Below are positions 32,268 to 42,507 of a stretch of DNA of 64,000 nt, one piece after another (position 1 is the first letter of the stretch; every line of letters begins with the position of its first letter). Made by a program: the position numbers and the translations under genes. The stretch is taken from the NCBI RefSeq assembly GCF_015686695.1, contig NZ_JADPMR010000004.1:682001-746000 (forward strand), given 5' to 3'. Under the pieces are notes generated by a model, which saw only the letters and a program-made list of their open reading frames with translations, searched no databases and had not been told where the DNA came from. This DNA comes from Vibrio nitrifigilis (lineage in GTDB: Bacteria > Pseudomonadota > Gammaproteobacteria > Enterobacterales > Vibrionaceae).

Positions 32268-33911
32268 ATGCATTTAGATAGAATTGAGATCTCAGGATTT
32301 CGGGGAATTCGGCGTTTATCGTTAAGTTTTGATGAATTAACCACCTTAATCGGTGAAAATACTTGGGGCAAATCTTCATTACTTGATGCGCTATCGGTCA
32401 TGCTGCCTCCTGACGGCTCGCTCTATCAATGTCAAAAGAAAGACTTTCACCTCGATTACTCACTATCTCAACCTAGAAGCCAAGACTTACAAATCATATT
32501 GTGCTTTATAGCAACCAATAAAAAAGAGCCCCTCTCAGGGCGAAATCGTCGTTTAAAACCGATTTGGCGTGAAACATCACAAGGTGAACCCCGCATTATT
32601 TATCGTTTATCAGCGTCCTTAATCAACAACATCGTCACAACACAATACGATTTTTTAGATCTTTCTGGGCGAATTATTAGTGTCCACCACAAAGAGAAAC
32701 TCGCCCAAGAGCTCATGAGTTTGCACCCAGTGATCCGCCTTAAAGACTCGCGCCGTTTTGCAAGAGATGGTGAAAACGGTCATAGCGACCATAAAAATGC
32801 ACGAATGGAAAAACGGATTGATAATACCTGCCGGCGTTTAATGGCAATACCTGGGCATGTCAATAAAGGTGAAATGCGCTCAAGTCTTGCTGCGATGAAC
32901 ATATTAATTGAGCATTATTTTTCTTTTAAGAATCAATCACGTCATTATCGTTCGCCCGAACATAATGGCTTACTATATACGCCGTCAAACAGTGGTCAAA
33001 CACTTCATCAAATGGTCATTGGCGTCAAAAATCGCCAAACGCATTTACTGTTTTTGCGTTTACTGAATACCTACTTGCAAGCTAAAGGCCCGAATGATTT
33101 ACGCCGCTGCGCCCGCCCTATTTTAATTATTGAAGATCCCGAAGGACGTTTGCATCCCACCCATTTAGCTCGGGCATGGAGCTTACTGGCGATGTTGCCA
33201 ATGCAGAAGATTCTCACCACGAACAGCTCGGACTTAGTTTCTTCTGTACCACTATCATCCATTCGCCGATTGGTACGACAACAAGATAAAACCCTCTCTT
33301 TAAGTATGCCAACTCAAAAGCTCTCTTCCGATGAGTTAAGACGCATCGGCTTTCACCTGCGGTTTCATCGCTCTGGAGTGTTGTTTGCGCGTTGTTGGCT
33401 TCTCGTTGAAGGCGAAACTGAAGTGTGGCTATTTAGCGAGTTAGCAAGGCAGTGTGGTTACAACCTAGCAGCCGAGGGGATTACTATCATTGAGTTTGCT
33501 CAATCAGGTTTACGAGCAATGATTAAAGTTGCGCAAGCATTTGGTATTGATTGGCATGTCATCACAGATGGCGATCAAGCAGGCAAAAAATACTCCGCTA
33601 CTGTAAAAGGAATGCTACATCACGATAAAGTATCGCACCGTTTAACCGAATTACCTGACAAAGATATCGAGCATTTTCTTTATGCCAATGGATTTGAACC
33701 CTTCTTTCGCTCCTTAGTAAGATTACCCTTAGATCATCCAATACCCGCCAAGAAGGTAGTAACTAAGGTATTGAAAAAACATGCTAAACCAGATTTGGCA
33801 CTAAAGATAGTCAATTATGCAGAGCAGCAAGGCGAACAGCAGATTCCGCGTCTGATAAAGGTGACGCTGTCACGAATATTACACATGGCTAATGCTAATA
33901 ATTACATGTAA
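32268..33911 (+). CDS. ybjD: OLD-family ATPase/Toprim nuclease, YbjD-like
   Basis: This 547-residue protein has an N-terminal ABC-type ATPase with Walker A GENTWGKSS (about residues 34-42), a signature region and Walker B (LIIEDPEGRLHP). A C-terminal Toprim domain follows (CWLLVEGETEVWL near residue 380, HVITDGDQAGKKY). It matches E. coli YbjD along its length. OLD proteins combine ATPase and metal-dependent nuclease activity; class 2 members can act in phage defence together with a UvrD-like helicase (Gabija), but no helicase gene lies next to this one. It appears to be a single housekeeping-type member. Confidence 0.9.
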   Translation: MHLDRIEISGFRGIRRLSLSFDELTTLIGENTWGKSSLLDALSVMLPPDGSLYQCQKKDFHLDYSLSQPRSQDLQIILCFIATNKKEPLSGRNRRLKPIWRETSQGEPRIIYRLSASLINNIVTTQYDFLDLSGRIISVHHKEKLAQELMSLHPVIRLKDSRRFARDGENGHSDHKNARMEKRIDNTCRRLMAIPGHVNKGEMRSSLAAMNILIEHYFSFKNQSRHYRSPEHNGLLYTPSNSGQTLHQMVIGVKNRQTHLLFLRLLNTYLQAKGPNDLRRCARPILIIEDPEGRLHPTHLARAWSLLAMLPMQKILTTNSSDLVSSVPLSSIRRLVRQQDKTLSLSMPTQKLSSDELRRIGFHLRFHRSGVLFARCWLLVEGETEVWLFSELARQCGYNLAAEGITIIEFAQSGLRAMIKVAQAFGIDWHVITDGDQAGKKYSATVKGMLHHDKVSHRLTELPDKDIEHFLYANGFEPFFRSLVRLPLDHPIPAKKVVTKVLKKHAKPDLALKIVNYAEQQGEQQIPRLIKVTLSRILHMANANNYM

Positions 33912-33952
33912 TGATGGACTTTCGCTAAGAGTAAGATGAGTAAAGAGCATCG

Positions 33953-34507
33953 CTATTTAACACCGCGCATTTTAATCAGAGTATTGTCGCGGTCGATTAG
34001 GTGATGCTTTAACGCAGCTAATACATGCACCACCGTCATTGTTATCATCGCCCAAGCTGCGTACAGATGCATTTCGCCGATAAAATACGGCGGCTCCGCC
34101 CACCAACTTGTGACACCGGGTAACGTTATCCAATCGAACAAACGGATATCATCTCCATACTCGGTCGCGACAACATAACCGCTAATAAACAACACAAATA
34201 AATCAACATACATTAACCAGTGCACAATATGAGCTGTATTGCGTTCCCAGCGTTTTCCTTCAATGCTTGGCGATTTGGTAGTGAGTTTCCAAAACACACG
34301 AGCAACGGTCACAATAGCTAATAAAATGCCCACGCTCTTATGCCAATTAGGGGCTGACACTGCCCATGGGCTCGAAAATGACAATTGCATCATCCATAAT
34401 CCTAGAGCAAACATCGCAATAATAATGACAGCAGACGCCCAATGAAACCAACGTGCAACACGTCCATAATGGCTCACCTGGCTATTTTCTTTTGATTCTG
34501 TATGCAT
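33953..34507 (-). CDS. cytochrome b561
   Basis: This 184-residue inner-membrane protein has four predicted spans. Conserved His fall in RVARWFHWASA, LMYVDLF-adjacent, EMHLYAAW and VVHVLAALKHHLID, fitting two b-haems. It belongs to the bacterial cytochrome b561 group, in which some members reduce superoxide at the periplasmic face and others shuttle electrons from quinol. The basis is family resemblance (HWxxA start, ALKHHLIDRDNTL end). It converges on ybjD with a gap of about 40 bp and has no partner gene here. Confidence 0.88.
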   Translation of the reverse strand: MHTESKENSQVSHYGRVARWFHWASAVIIIAMFALGLWMMQLSFSSPWAVSAPNWHKSVGILLAIVTVARVFWKLTTKSPSIEGKRWERNTAHIVHWLMYVDLFVLFISGYVVATEYGDDIRLFDWITLPGVTSWWAEPPYFIGEMHLYAAWAMITMTVVHVLAALKHHLIDRDNTLIKMRGVK

Positions 34508-34865
34508 AGCTTCCCCTTCTTACCCAGCGCATCTTATTAAGCACGTAATTTTGTAAGTCTAATCTCAACATAGCAGTATTAAGAACAACCGGTTTGTTTC
34601 TCAACAAAATTAACGTTGCAGGATGTTACGTGATACGCCACGCTTAATCACTGGAAGACAATTGCGCTATTCACGTTGCACGATTATAGTTAGAGAGTAA
34701 TAACGCATTGAAGTTATTTACGAATAGCCTAGTTGTTAGTGAGCATACAGTCGCCCTGTTAACCGCCAATCAACAACCTATTTTTGGTCAGTTCTGCCCT
34801 GAATGACAACGATTAATATTAATGAAATCTGAACGCTTGCCTACGCTCAGATAGGAGAACCACGA
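34508..34865. other. intergenic region, no gene seen
   Basis: There are no frames with a start and Shine-Dalgarno. It contains the cytochrome b561 promoter on one side and the leader of the TTG-started gene on the other. Confidence 0.5.
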
Positions 34866-35501
34866 TTGTTATTGGATATTCTTACTCAGAGTGTGAATGA
34901 GTTCCAAGCTGACTGCCTTAAATTGTGTGAGAAGCACTATCCCACTATTCATAATCAAGGAATGAGTGAACATCACCTTGGCCTCGCATTTTCCCGTCGT
35001 TTAGCCCGGACACTGACCGAGTTTGGTCACCCTTGTGATTATGCTCCTATAGAGTCAATGGCCAACAAAGAAGCGCCACACCATTATCGAATCAGCTGTG
35101 ATGCTGGGTCAGTGTGGGTTATTACCCACCATATGGTGAGCGCAGGTAAAACATGTCGCGAAAAATTAATGCGAGAGATTTATGAGTGGAAAGAAGAATA
35201 TTCCTACGCGATTCAACCCAGTGATTTATTACTGATTCTCACCGATCACTGGATCAGTCGTAGCCAGAAAAGCCGCGAGCTATTGCATTGGTGGACCGGG
35301 CAATTACCTGATGAAATTGAAGAATATAAAACTCAAGGGATCAATCTTTATGAAAGCGAATCTCAAATGACGAAGACACTTGAGCAATTGTTCAATATCA
35401 GCCCTTGCTATCTTAAATATGGTCATCCACTTAAACGCTCTAAAAACCAGCAATTAGTCCGTAAATATATCCAACTCTATGCGGTCTTGCAGTGGGGGTA
35501 A
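34866..35501 (+). CDS. hypothetical protein, TTG start
   Basis: This 211-residue soluble protein (LLDILTQSVNEFQADCLKLC at the start; HYRISCDAGSVWVITHHMVS in the middle; SDLLLILTDHWISRSQK later) has no family I recognise. The TTG start is supported by AGGAGA about 8 nt upstream and by absence of a nearby ATG. Alternating strands with several His, Trp and Cys suggest a compact alpha/beta fold. It is upstream of, and codirectional with, an EAL gene 304 bp away, but the gap argues against one operon. Confidence 0.65.
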   Translation: MLLDILTQSVNEFQADCLKLCEKHYPTIHNQGMSEHHLGLAFSRRLARTLTEFGHPCDYAPIESMANKEAPHHYRISCDAGSVWVITHHMVSAGKTCREKLMREIYEWKEEYSYAIQPSDLLLILTDHWISRSQKSRELLHWWTGQLPDEIEEYKTQGINLYESESQMTKTLEQLFNISPCYLKYGHPLKRSKNQQLVRKYIQLYAVLQWG

Positions 35502-35805
35502 CGGCCAACTCAATATCTTGTTCTATGACTATTGGTAGTTTAATAAGTTCAAGCAAGGTGCTTCCACATTCTCTATCGCAATTTATTACCCCGACAGTAA
35601 ATCACTACTTATCCCTTAATTTTTTTGACCTAAAACGACTAATTAAGTAACAAAATGTCGCGAATTCCCGCAATTAAAACACAATTTCTGTAAGGTTTCG
35701 TAAAGACAACGTAACTAGAGTAAATGCCCAAATTGTGTCCTATACTTTTTTTAATACGTTGTCGCGAACGTCAGTTCACACGTTAACCAAGGCAAGGAAA
35801 CTCGC
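35502..35805. other. intergenic region before the EAL gene, no gene seen
   Basis: There is no open frame of note. It presumably holds the promoter of the EAL protein; an AAGGCAAGGAAA Shine-Dalgarno-like stretch precedes its ATG. Confidence 0.5.
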
Positions 35806-36666
35806 ATGGAATTAGCAAAGCACCAACCATTTCATCAATACATCCATGTCGATTCTTACGGTCAATACACCGCCTCCTATCACGGGTTAGTTTTACAAAG
35901 TGTCTATCAGCCTATCTTCAACCGCCAATACAATATTGTGGCTGTTGAGGCGCTTGTGAGAATCACGACAGAGCAAAACACCCATATTCGTCCGGATCTT
36001 TTCTTCAGTTCCAACTGTTTCAGTGACGAAGAAAAAATTCAAGTCGAGCGACTCTGTCGTGCTATTCATATTCGTAATTTTGCTCACTCTCCCTTTTGCC
36101 AGTTAAATCTGTTCCTTAATATGTTGCCGGCCGTGGGTGAACAATGTATCGACAGTGATCGGCTTTATGCGCAATTCTTTTCCACCTTGGGTAAATTACA
36201 TTTGGATAATCAGCAGATCGTGATGGAGTTATTAGAGTTCCCTTTCGATGACAAGCTGCAACTATTACAAATAACCAATCACTACAAAAACAATGGCTTT
36301 CATGTGGCGATTGACGATTTTGGTACAGAAGCTTCGAATAAAGAACGGGTTGATATGATTAAACCTCAAATTATCAAAATAGATCGAAGTTTGCTCCTGC
36401 AGTACATGTCTGGTAATCGTGCCCCTTTACTCAACGCGGTCACTATCGCTCAACAGTGTCACGCTTTAACCGTCATAGAAGGAATAGAAACACGTATCCA
36501 ATGGGATGAAATGACTCAATTACCTATCGACTTCTATCAGGGATTCTATTTAGCCATGCCACAACCCTGTTTGATGGGGGTGGCCGGTAATAAGCCGCGC
36601 CCAATTGCTAATGTCTTAGATACACAAAATACCTTAGTTGATCTGTCTTTAATTAATCATCACTAA
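35806..36666 (+). CDS. stand-alone EAL-domain cyclic-di-GMP phosphodiesterase
   Basis: This 286-residue protein is almost wholly an EAL domain. It has YQPIF and VEALVRI (the EAL Glu), an Asn in LFLNMLP, Glu in VMELLEF, the DDFG metal pair in AIDDFGTEASN, Lys in IIKIDRS, EGIET and a final QGFYLA. All residues usually needed for hydrolysis of c-di-GMP to pGpG appear present, so activity is likely. There is no membrane segment or sensor domain. Such enzymes tune motility versus biofilm in Vibrio. It is followed by a bidirectional terminator shared with the convergent oxidoreductase gene. Confidence 0.9.
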   Translation: MELAKHQPFHQYIHVDSYGQYTASYHGLVLQSVYQPIFNRQYNIVAVEALVRITTEQNTHIRPDLFFSSNCFSDEEKIQVERLCRAIHIRNFAHSPFCQLNLFLNMLPAVGEQCIDSDRLYAQFFSTLGKLHLDNQQIVMELLEFPFDDKLQLLQITNHYKNNGFHVAIDDFGTEASNKERVDMIKPQIIKIDRSLLLQYMSGNRAPLLNAVTIAQQCHALTVIEGIETRIQWDEMTQLPIDFYQGFYLAMPQPCLMGVAGNKPRPIANVLDTQNTLVDLSLINHH

Positions 36667-36674
36667 GATCAAAA

Positions 36675-36699
36675 AAAGCTCGCCGACATGGCGAGCTTT
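36675..36699. terminator. bidirectional terminator between the EAL and YdeP-like genes
   Basis: AAAGCTCGCC (36675-36684) and GGCGAGCTTT (36690-36699) form a 10-bp stem. Seven A residues on the left give a strong T run for the minus-strand oxidoreductase gene. Confidence 0.85.
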
Positions 36700-36720
36700 G
36701 AATGGACATTATCGGTAAAT

Positions 36721-39030
36721 TTAGATTGCGACCGTGTTGATATCTTGACTCACTGTTGAGGGTGAAATGATAACTGCAATTGATTTTGATGTCGGAGTGT
36801 CACTTAAATCCCCTTTACTGCTGAGAGGAATAAGCGCGTTAGCTTCTGGAAAATACGCGGCCAGGTTCCCTTTCGCAATTTGGAATGGCACGACTTTAAA
36901 GCCTTCGATCTTGCGTTTAATCCCATCATGCCATAGCGTTTCAATATCAATGAGATCCCCGGCTTGTAGATTCTGAACAGCCATATCTTCGGCATTCAAA
37001 AATACCACATTACGTTCGCCAAATACGCCGCGGTAGCGATCATCATAGCCATAAATGGTTGTGTTGTATTGATCGTGTGAACGCATCGTTTGTAAGACAA
37101 ACACCTGTTTCTTCGTCATATTAGCTGAATCTATCGGCACCACTTGCTCTGGAAGCTGGGTCGCCGAGATTTGCGCTTTACCCTGCTTGGTATTCCATTG
37201 CAAATCACGCGCTGAATTACCTAGATAAAAGCCACCCGGTGCATCAAGACGTTGGTTAAAGTCTTTAAAGCCGGGAATTGTTTTTTCAATTAAATCACGA
37301 ATATGATCGTAGTTATCGATTAATGACTGCCAATCAACCGGATCGTTACCTAATGTTGCTTTGGCCATTCCGCATAGAATCGCCACTTCAGAACGCATCT
37401 CTTCACCGCGAACATCCACTCGACCTGATGACGCATGAACCATAGAGAACGAATCTTCAACGGTAATTTTTTGCGGCCCTGTGTGTTGCAAATCGATATC
37501 GGTACGTCCCAAACACGGTAAGATTAATGAATCTTGACCAGGATTTACGTGGCTACGGTTAAGTTTGGTAGCGATATTGACGGTTAAGTTGCACTGACGC
37601 ATTGCACTCGCCACGCGATCGGTATCAGGTGCAGCAGCGACTAGATTACCGCCAAGACCAATGAATACCTTACTTTTACCTGCGAGCATAGCTTCAATCG
37701 CATTCACAACATTATGACCATGTTCACGTGGTGGTTTAAAACCAAATACCGCTTCCAATGAGTCTAAAAATGCATCACTTGGTTTTTCGTTAATCCCAAC
37801 CGTGCGATCACCTTGCACATTAGAGTGACCACGGACAGGACAAAGACCAGCCCCTTCTTTACCTACTTGCCCAAATAGAAGCTGAAGATTCACTAATTCC
37901 TGAATCGTCGGTACAGAGTGCTTGTGCTGGGTAACGCCCATTGCCCAAGTCACAATACGTGTTTTGGCGTGTTGATAAATATCAGCCGCTTGAGTTATCT
38001 CGTTTTGTGTGAGCCCTGATTGTTCAGCGATCTGTTCCCATGATGTTTGACGCACTTGCTCAAGATAACGCTCCATCCCTTGGGTATGTGCCTCAATAAA
38101 TTCAAGATCAAACAAGGAATCACCCTTTTGCATCGCCTCATCATGACGCGCTAACAGCACTTTGACCATACCGCGAATGGCTGCCATATCTCCGCCCAAT
38201 TTAGGCATAAAATAGTGGCTGGTCGTTGGCGTAGAGCCGTTACTTATCATTTCAATTGGGTTTTGCGGGTTGGCAAATCGCTCTAAGCCACGTTCTTTAA
38301 GGTTGTTAAACGCCACGACTTTTGCGCCACGACGATAGGCACTCGATAGAGTTTCTAGCATGCGTGGATGGTTGGTACCGGGGTTCTGACCAAACAGGAA
38401 AATCGCATCAGCCACTTCAAAATCTTCTATCGTAACCGTGCCTTTCCCGATACCAATCGTTTGTGCTAATGCGACACTCGTCGCTTCGTGACACATATTC
38501 GAACAGTCTGGGAAATTGTTGGTACCAAAACGACGAGCAAATAATTGATACACATACGCCGCTTCGTTACTTGCACGACCAGACGTATAAAACTCAGCTT
38601 GATTTGGCATCTCTAAGGCATTGAGATGTTGACCCACTAATGAATAAGCGTCTTCCCAACTGATTGGTTCATAATGATCGGTTTGCGCGTTATAACGCAT
38701 AGGTTCAGCGAGACGTCCCTGATATTCGAGAAAGTAATCGGTTTGTTTGTTTAACCATTCAACTGAATATTGCGCAAAGAAATCACGATCAACGCGACGG
38801 GTTGTTGCTTCCCAGTTTACCGCTTTAGCTCCGTTTTCACAGAAACGAAACCGTCCAGGAACACCTTTTTCACCCCAAGCGCACCCTGGGCAGTCAAACC
38901 CATGGTCTTGGTTAGTACGTAATAAGTTCGAGATGTTCTTTGCAACGTTTTCGCTCTTAAATAAATGGCGCGTGGTACTTTTTAGTGCGCCCCAACCACC
39001 GGCGGAACCGTTGTATTCTTTTATACTCAT
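36721..39030 (-). CDS. ydeP: FdhF/YdeP-family molybdopterin oxidoreductase
   Basis: This 769-residue protein closely resembles E. coli YdeP end to end. Shared segments include AAGGWGA-type start (SAGGWGALKS), the Cys pair DCPGCAW, NFPDCSNMCHEATSV, ICPxRGHSNVQGDRT (here LCPVRGHSNVQGDRT), KLNRSH and SHDQYNTTIYG near the C-terminus. These are catalytic subunits of the formate dehydrogenase alpha group that bind bis-MGD. YdeP is linked to acid resistance in E. coli; its substrate is unknown. No FdhD, Fe-S subunit or membrane anchor lies nearby, so the electron partner is unclear. It is monocistronic, and the long 846-bp upstream gap is empty. Confidence 0.9.
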   Translation of the reverse strand: MSIKEYNGSAGGWGALKSTTRHLFKSENVAKNISNLLRTNQDHGFDCPGCAWGEKGVPGRFRFCENGAKAVNWEATTRRVDRDFFAQYSVEWLNKQTDYFLEYQGRLAEPMRYNAQTDHYEPISWEDAYSLVGQHLNALEMPNQAEFYTSGRASNEAAYVYQLFARRFGTNNFPDCSNMCHEATSVALAQTIGIGKGTVTIEDFEVADAIFLFGQNPGTNHPRMLETLSSAYRRGAKVVAFNNLKERGLERFANPQNPIEMISNGSTPTTSHYFMPKLGGDMAAIRGMVKVLLARHDEAMQKGDSLFDLEFIEAHTQGMERYLEQVRQTSWEQIAEQSGLTQNEITQAADIYQHAKTRIVTWAMGVTQHKHSVPTIQELVNLQLLFGQVGKEGAGLCPVRGHSNVQGDRTVGINEKPSDAFLDSLEAVFGFKPPREHGHNVVNAIEAMLAGKSKVFIGLGGNLVAAAPDTDRVASAMRQCNLTVNIATKLNRSHVNPGQDSLILPCLGRTDIDLQHTGPQKITVEDSFSMVHASSGRVDVRGEEMRSEVAILCGMAKATLGNDPVDWQSLIDNYDHIRDLIEKTIPGFKDFNQRLDAPGGFYLGNSARDLQWNTKQGKAQISATQLPEQVVPIDSANMTKKQVFVLQTMRSHDQYNTTIYGYDDRYRGVFGERNVVFLNAEDMAVQNLQAGDLIDIETLWHDGIKRKIEGFKVVPFQIAKGNLAAYFPEANALIPLSSKGDLSDTPTSKSIAVIISPSTVSQDINTVAI

Positions 39031-39876
39031 ATTACTTTCTCACTAAAGTCACACTGTCACATATAACACTAAAAATACATCTGTATGGTTTTCCCTTAAG
39101 CATAGTGAAACTATTTAAAAGGTACGACAATTGGACGTGAACCATTAGTTACGTCTAAAAATGTAAATAAGTTATTGGACAGTTGAGTCGAACGCGACCA
39201 TCACTGAGCGATTTTACCTATGTTGAGCCGTAGGTCTCGCCTTCTAGTCAGTCATGATATTGGACCAAGGAGATGTTCTGTCGAAAAGTATTCAATTCAC
39301 GTAAATGTGTTAAATAGCAACTCGGCAAAACTCTCTGCAGTCACACATTGTGTTTACCTGCATGATGTCAATATTCGTCATTCGACGCGTTTATCTTAAT
39401 ACCATTTAAATTGGCAATTATATCGACGAGTTAATGTTGAGGTTTTGTAACACAGACGTGTCAGAGGAAAGATCAACACTCGTCATAACAATCAATTATT
39501 ACTTATTGGTTAAATTGACTCTTGCAGTGAAAACTACTCCTCAGTTTGAGCTGCGTCAAGAAATGAGAATACGACCTATCACAAAGAACTATCGTTGATT
39601 CAAAAAAATATCCATTATAAACATAGTGTTATTTTAAAATTAGCTAAAATATGTTCTCATAGGAACAAAATTTCAATCTTATTTTTCATTTATACTATGT
39701 AAATGATTGTTTTTCAGAATGTTAATTTGAGGGACATACGAAATTAAGATAACTATAGATTGAAAACAATAGATGCTTTCTTCATAACTTCTATCGTTGT
39801 TTGGTGGTAGCTAGGGGATGGATCGGTGCCCACTTTCTCACTTTCTGGGGCACCGTCTTTATAACGTCTGGATTGA
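39031..39876. other. long intergenic region, no gene seen
   Basis: This 846-bp stretch between two minus-strand genes contains no frame I can support and no tRNA-like fold. The part from 39590 is very AT-rich. It should contain the ydeP promoter; the rest could hide a small RNA, but there is no clear terminator to define one. Confidence 0.5.
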
Positions 39877-40377
39877 CTATAGATACTCAACGTCAAAGAT
39901 GAATCGTTCAACAGCATGTTCTGTTGCTAACGTAGACAATAATGTGTGCAATTGTTGTGCTTTTCTACCCAGCTCACTGTTGGTGATCGTATCGCCGACG
40001 ATTCGGTATACCGTATCGGCAGTAATGACCAAATTATTAAGCTCATAATTATCAAACAAATTTAATGGTAATTGCGTTACTTCAATTAACGGCAACTCGT
40101 CGAACACCACCGCTAGAGATTGTTCAAGTCGTAACTGCGGATCGGCACAAGACTGCCCTGTCACAACATTAATCTGCCCAATTTTATGCCCTTTTTGATA
40201 CTGACTTAATAGGTGATTTACCACGTTTGAATTGGCAAAATCAGCTTGGGGGTCAACAACCCACAACGTATCATTCGCGCCATAAGCGATAGAAAAGGCA
40301 GATCCATCTGCAGTTGATAGTAAACTTGAAGGAATAGACATTGGCTCGTTACTATCGAAAAATTCATTAGAAGTCAT
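39877..40377 (-). CDS. hypothetical acidic protein
   Basis: This protein of about 166 residues (MTSNEFFDSNEPMSIPSSLL at the start) is rich in Asn, Asp and Leu with beta-strand alternation (AFSIAYGANDTLWVVDPQAD). It has no signal peptide and no recognised family. ATG at 40377 follows GAGGAT about 9 nt upstream; a longer frame starts at 40401. A CRP-like palindrome lies about 340 bp upstream in the same gap. Confidence 0.6.
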   Translation of the reverse strand: MTSNEFFDSNEPMSIPSSLLSTADGSAFSIAYGANDTLWVVDPQADFANSNVVNHLLSQYQKGHKIGQINVVTGQSCADPQLRLEQSLAVVFDELPLIEVTQLPLNLFDNYELNNLVITADTVYRIVGDTITNSELGRKAQQLHTLLSTLATEHAVERFIFDVEYL

Positions 40378-40716
40378 ACTTAACGTATCCTCTGCAGTCA
40401 ATATACTGAATAATTTTAACCAGTTATGGTTATCTCTACTTCAATGCCAATGACACCGTCATTACGCTCCCATCAAGAGGGATATTGTTATTATCACCAC
40501 ATGACGATGATGACTATTCTTATAAGCTGCGACACTTGTGACAATGTCACAACAACATACCATTGAAATTTAAGACATCTTCCTTTGTGACAATACATGT
40601 TTACAAAAATATATAATTTATCACTCAGTAAGTTATCTAAATTTTGGAACACGTGTCATGTGAGTGTGAGATTTGTATCATATTTTGGACACAAAAGAAT
40701 CAAAAAGCATACTGTA

Positions 40717-40732
40717 TGTGATTTAGATCACC
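40717..40732. promoter_or_regulatory. CRP-like site
   Basis: TGTGATTTAGATCACC matches TGTGA-N6-TCACA with one mismatch, and the flanks (GTA / TAC) extend the symmetry. The only gene downstream in the gap is the hypothetical protein at 39877-40377. Confidence 0.6.
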
Positions 40733-40843
40733 TACTTTCATATTAAATGACGAATGTTACATGAGAATAATTGAGCTCACGAATACTCTAGCAATAGTTG
40801 GTGTGATTAAGCACGCGGTAGAGATAGAGCTTTCACAAAGGAT

Positions 40844-40877
40844 AAAAAAGCAGCGAGAAACAAAGTTCCTCGCTGCG
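40844..40877 (-). terminator. terminator of the MFS transporter gene
   Basis: GCAGCGAG (40850-40857) and CTCGCTGC (40869-40876) form an 8-bp GC-rich stem. On the minus strand it runs into TTTTTTATCC. Confidence 0.85.
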
Positions 40878-40956
40878 GTTAAATAGCATCATCTAGCTTT
40901 ACTTCAACTTGTTAGATGGTTTGTAGTGAAACATTTATGTCGGAAAGACAACCCCG

Positions 40957-42195
40957 TTATTGCAATACATTAGCTTGTTCTAGATCGATGGCAGAATGTT
41001 TGGGTAACAGAAATAAGGTCGCGCACATTGCAACAATATAGATGGAGGCAAGTAAGGCTATCGCTGTTGAAAACGAGCTTTCGCCAGCTACGGCACCAAC
41101 GATAAACGGCCCAAACCCTCCGACGCCACGTCCTATATTGAATAGCACATTTTGCGCAGTCGCACGGGCCTCAACTGGGTACAGATCTGAAATTAGAGCG
41201 CCATACCCTCCCATCATGCCATTGACAAACATCCCCATGACAGCCCCTGCAATAAGCATTTCACTCGCAACATTAAGCTGGGAATAGAGTAATACCATTA
41301 CAGCCGCCCCTAATTGGTAACATAGAAATACTTTCCATCGACCAAATTTATCCGCGAACCAACCAAACAGCCAGATACCCAGAGTCATCCCCACCACAGT
41401 AAATGCCGTCCAAGCACCCGATGCATTAAGCGATAGCCCATGCTGTTTACTTAAATAGCTCGGCATCCAAATCATAATGCCATAGTAACCAAAGTTCTGC
41501 ACAGAGGTTAGTATCACAACACCTATGCTCGAACGCGCTGTTTTGCTGTCTTTAAACAACTGGTTAAACCGATCTTTGTAACTCATCGTGTCGTGTTGGG
41601 ATTGCTTAAACACGACGGGTTCACCAATACGCTGACGAATAAAAAACGCCGTAAGTGCTGGTATTAGCCCAACAACAAACATGCCGCGCCAACCGATGAA
41701 GGGTAATAACAGTGGAGTGAGAATAGCAGCAGCCAATACGCCCGCTTGCCAGCCAACACCAACATAGGACGAGGCTCGGTTACGCTGACTTTTAGGCCAA
41801 ACTTCAGCGACTAAACTCATGCCAATGCCAAATTCTCCCCCGAGTCCCACTCCCGCAAGCGTTCTGTATGTTAATAAATCCCAGTAACCTTGTGCGATAG
41901 CGCATAAACCAGTGAAAAGAGAAAACATTAATATACTGACACTTAGCATTTTTATTCGGCCATATTTATCACTGAGTTGGCCAAATATAATTCCGCCCAT
42001 CACCGCACCAAATAATGTCCATGTCACTAATGAACCAGCTTGCGATGAAGTCAGGCCCAAACCTTGACTGATCATAGGTAACATAAAACCAAGAATGAGC
42101 AGGTCAAATCCATCCATCGCGTAGCCACTGGCACTAGCAATTAATGCTTGCTTTGGTGACGGTGAACGCCTTGCGTTAGCTGTTGCTAATGTCAT
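40957..42195 (-). CDS. MFS transporter, AAHS/sugar-porter-like
   Basis: This 412-residue protein has twelve hydrophobic segments. The cytoplasmic loop 2-3 motif is GQLSDKYGRIKM and its second-half repeat is GWFADKFGRWKV, with TLAGVGLGGEFGIGMSLVAE in TM4. The early GYAMDGFDLLILGFMLP is typical of the aromatic-acid:H+ symporter / niacin or sialate-type branch. The substrate cannot be assigned. It appears monocistronic, with its own terminator, and no catabolic genes lie alongside. Confidence 0.88.
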   Translation of the reverse strand: MTLATANARRSPSPKQALIASASGYAMDGFDLLILGFMLPMISQGLGLTSSQAGSLVTWTLFGAVMGGIIFGQLSDKYGRIKMLSVSILMFSLFTGLCAIAQGYWDLLTYRTLAGVGLGGEFGIGMSLVAEVWPKSQRNRASSYVGVGWQAGVLAAAILTPLLLPFIGWRGMFVVGLIPALTAFFIRQRIGEPVVFKQSQHDTMSYKDRFNQLFKDSKTARSSIGVVILTSVQNFGYYGIMIWMPSYLSKQHGLSLNASGAWTAFTVVGMTLGIWLFGWFADKFGRWKVFLCYQLGAAVMVLLYSQLNVASEMLIAGAVMGMFVNGMMGGYGALISDLYPVEARATAQNVLFNIGRGVGGFGPFIVGAVAGESSFSTAIALLASIYIVAMCATLFLLPKHSAIDLEQANVLQ

Positions 42196-42507
42196 CTATC
42201 GCCTCCTTTGCGACCGATAATACGTATACGAATAAAGCCGGCGAATCATACAGCGCAAACGATTACATTACTAGTTAGGATTGAGCTAAACAGTTATTTT
42301 TGCTGTTACTTACGGTTCAATGATAGAATTCGCGCCCAGTTTACTGCAGCGCGTTCTTATCCTAAGTGATAGGAAAACGTCATCGTTTATCTTTGGCGAA
42401 AATATAAAGTTACAAAACATATCGGTTGAACTATGCTCAACCTTTGCACCGCGCTTAGAGATTACCTGCAGTCACCCTATTAATTTGAAGTAAAGGTTTC
42501 AATTTCA
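42196..42507. other. divergent promoter region of the MFS and rbgA genes
   Basis: There is no gene. It is the divergent region between the MFS transporter and the ribosome-assembly GTPase; no convincing operator was seen. Confidence 0.5.

Larger units (their letters stand above)
40378..40956. other. regulatory gap with CRP-like site and MFS terminator
   Basis: No coding sequence is supported. It holds the MFS-gene terminator at 40844-40877, a near-perfect CRP half-site pair at 40717-40732, and AT-rich DNA to 40600 that could form a long leader for the hypothetical gene at 39877-40377. Confidence 0.5.

Noticed and set aside
32268..33911. Gabija-like defence system around the OLD nuclease
   Set aside because: No UvrD-like helicase gene is adjacent, and the protein matches the housekeeping-type YbjD along its length.
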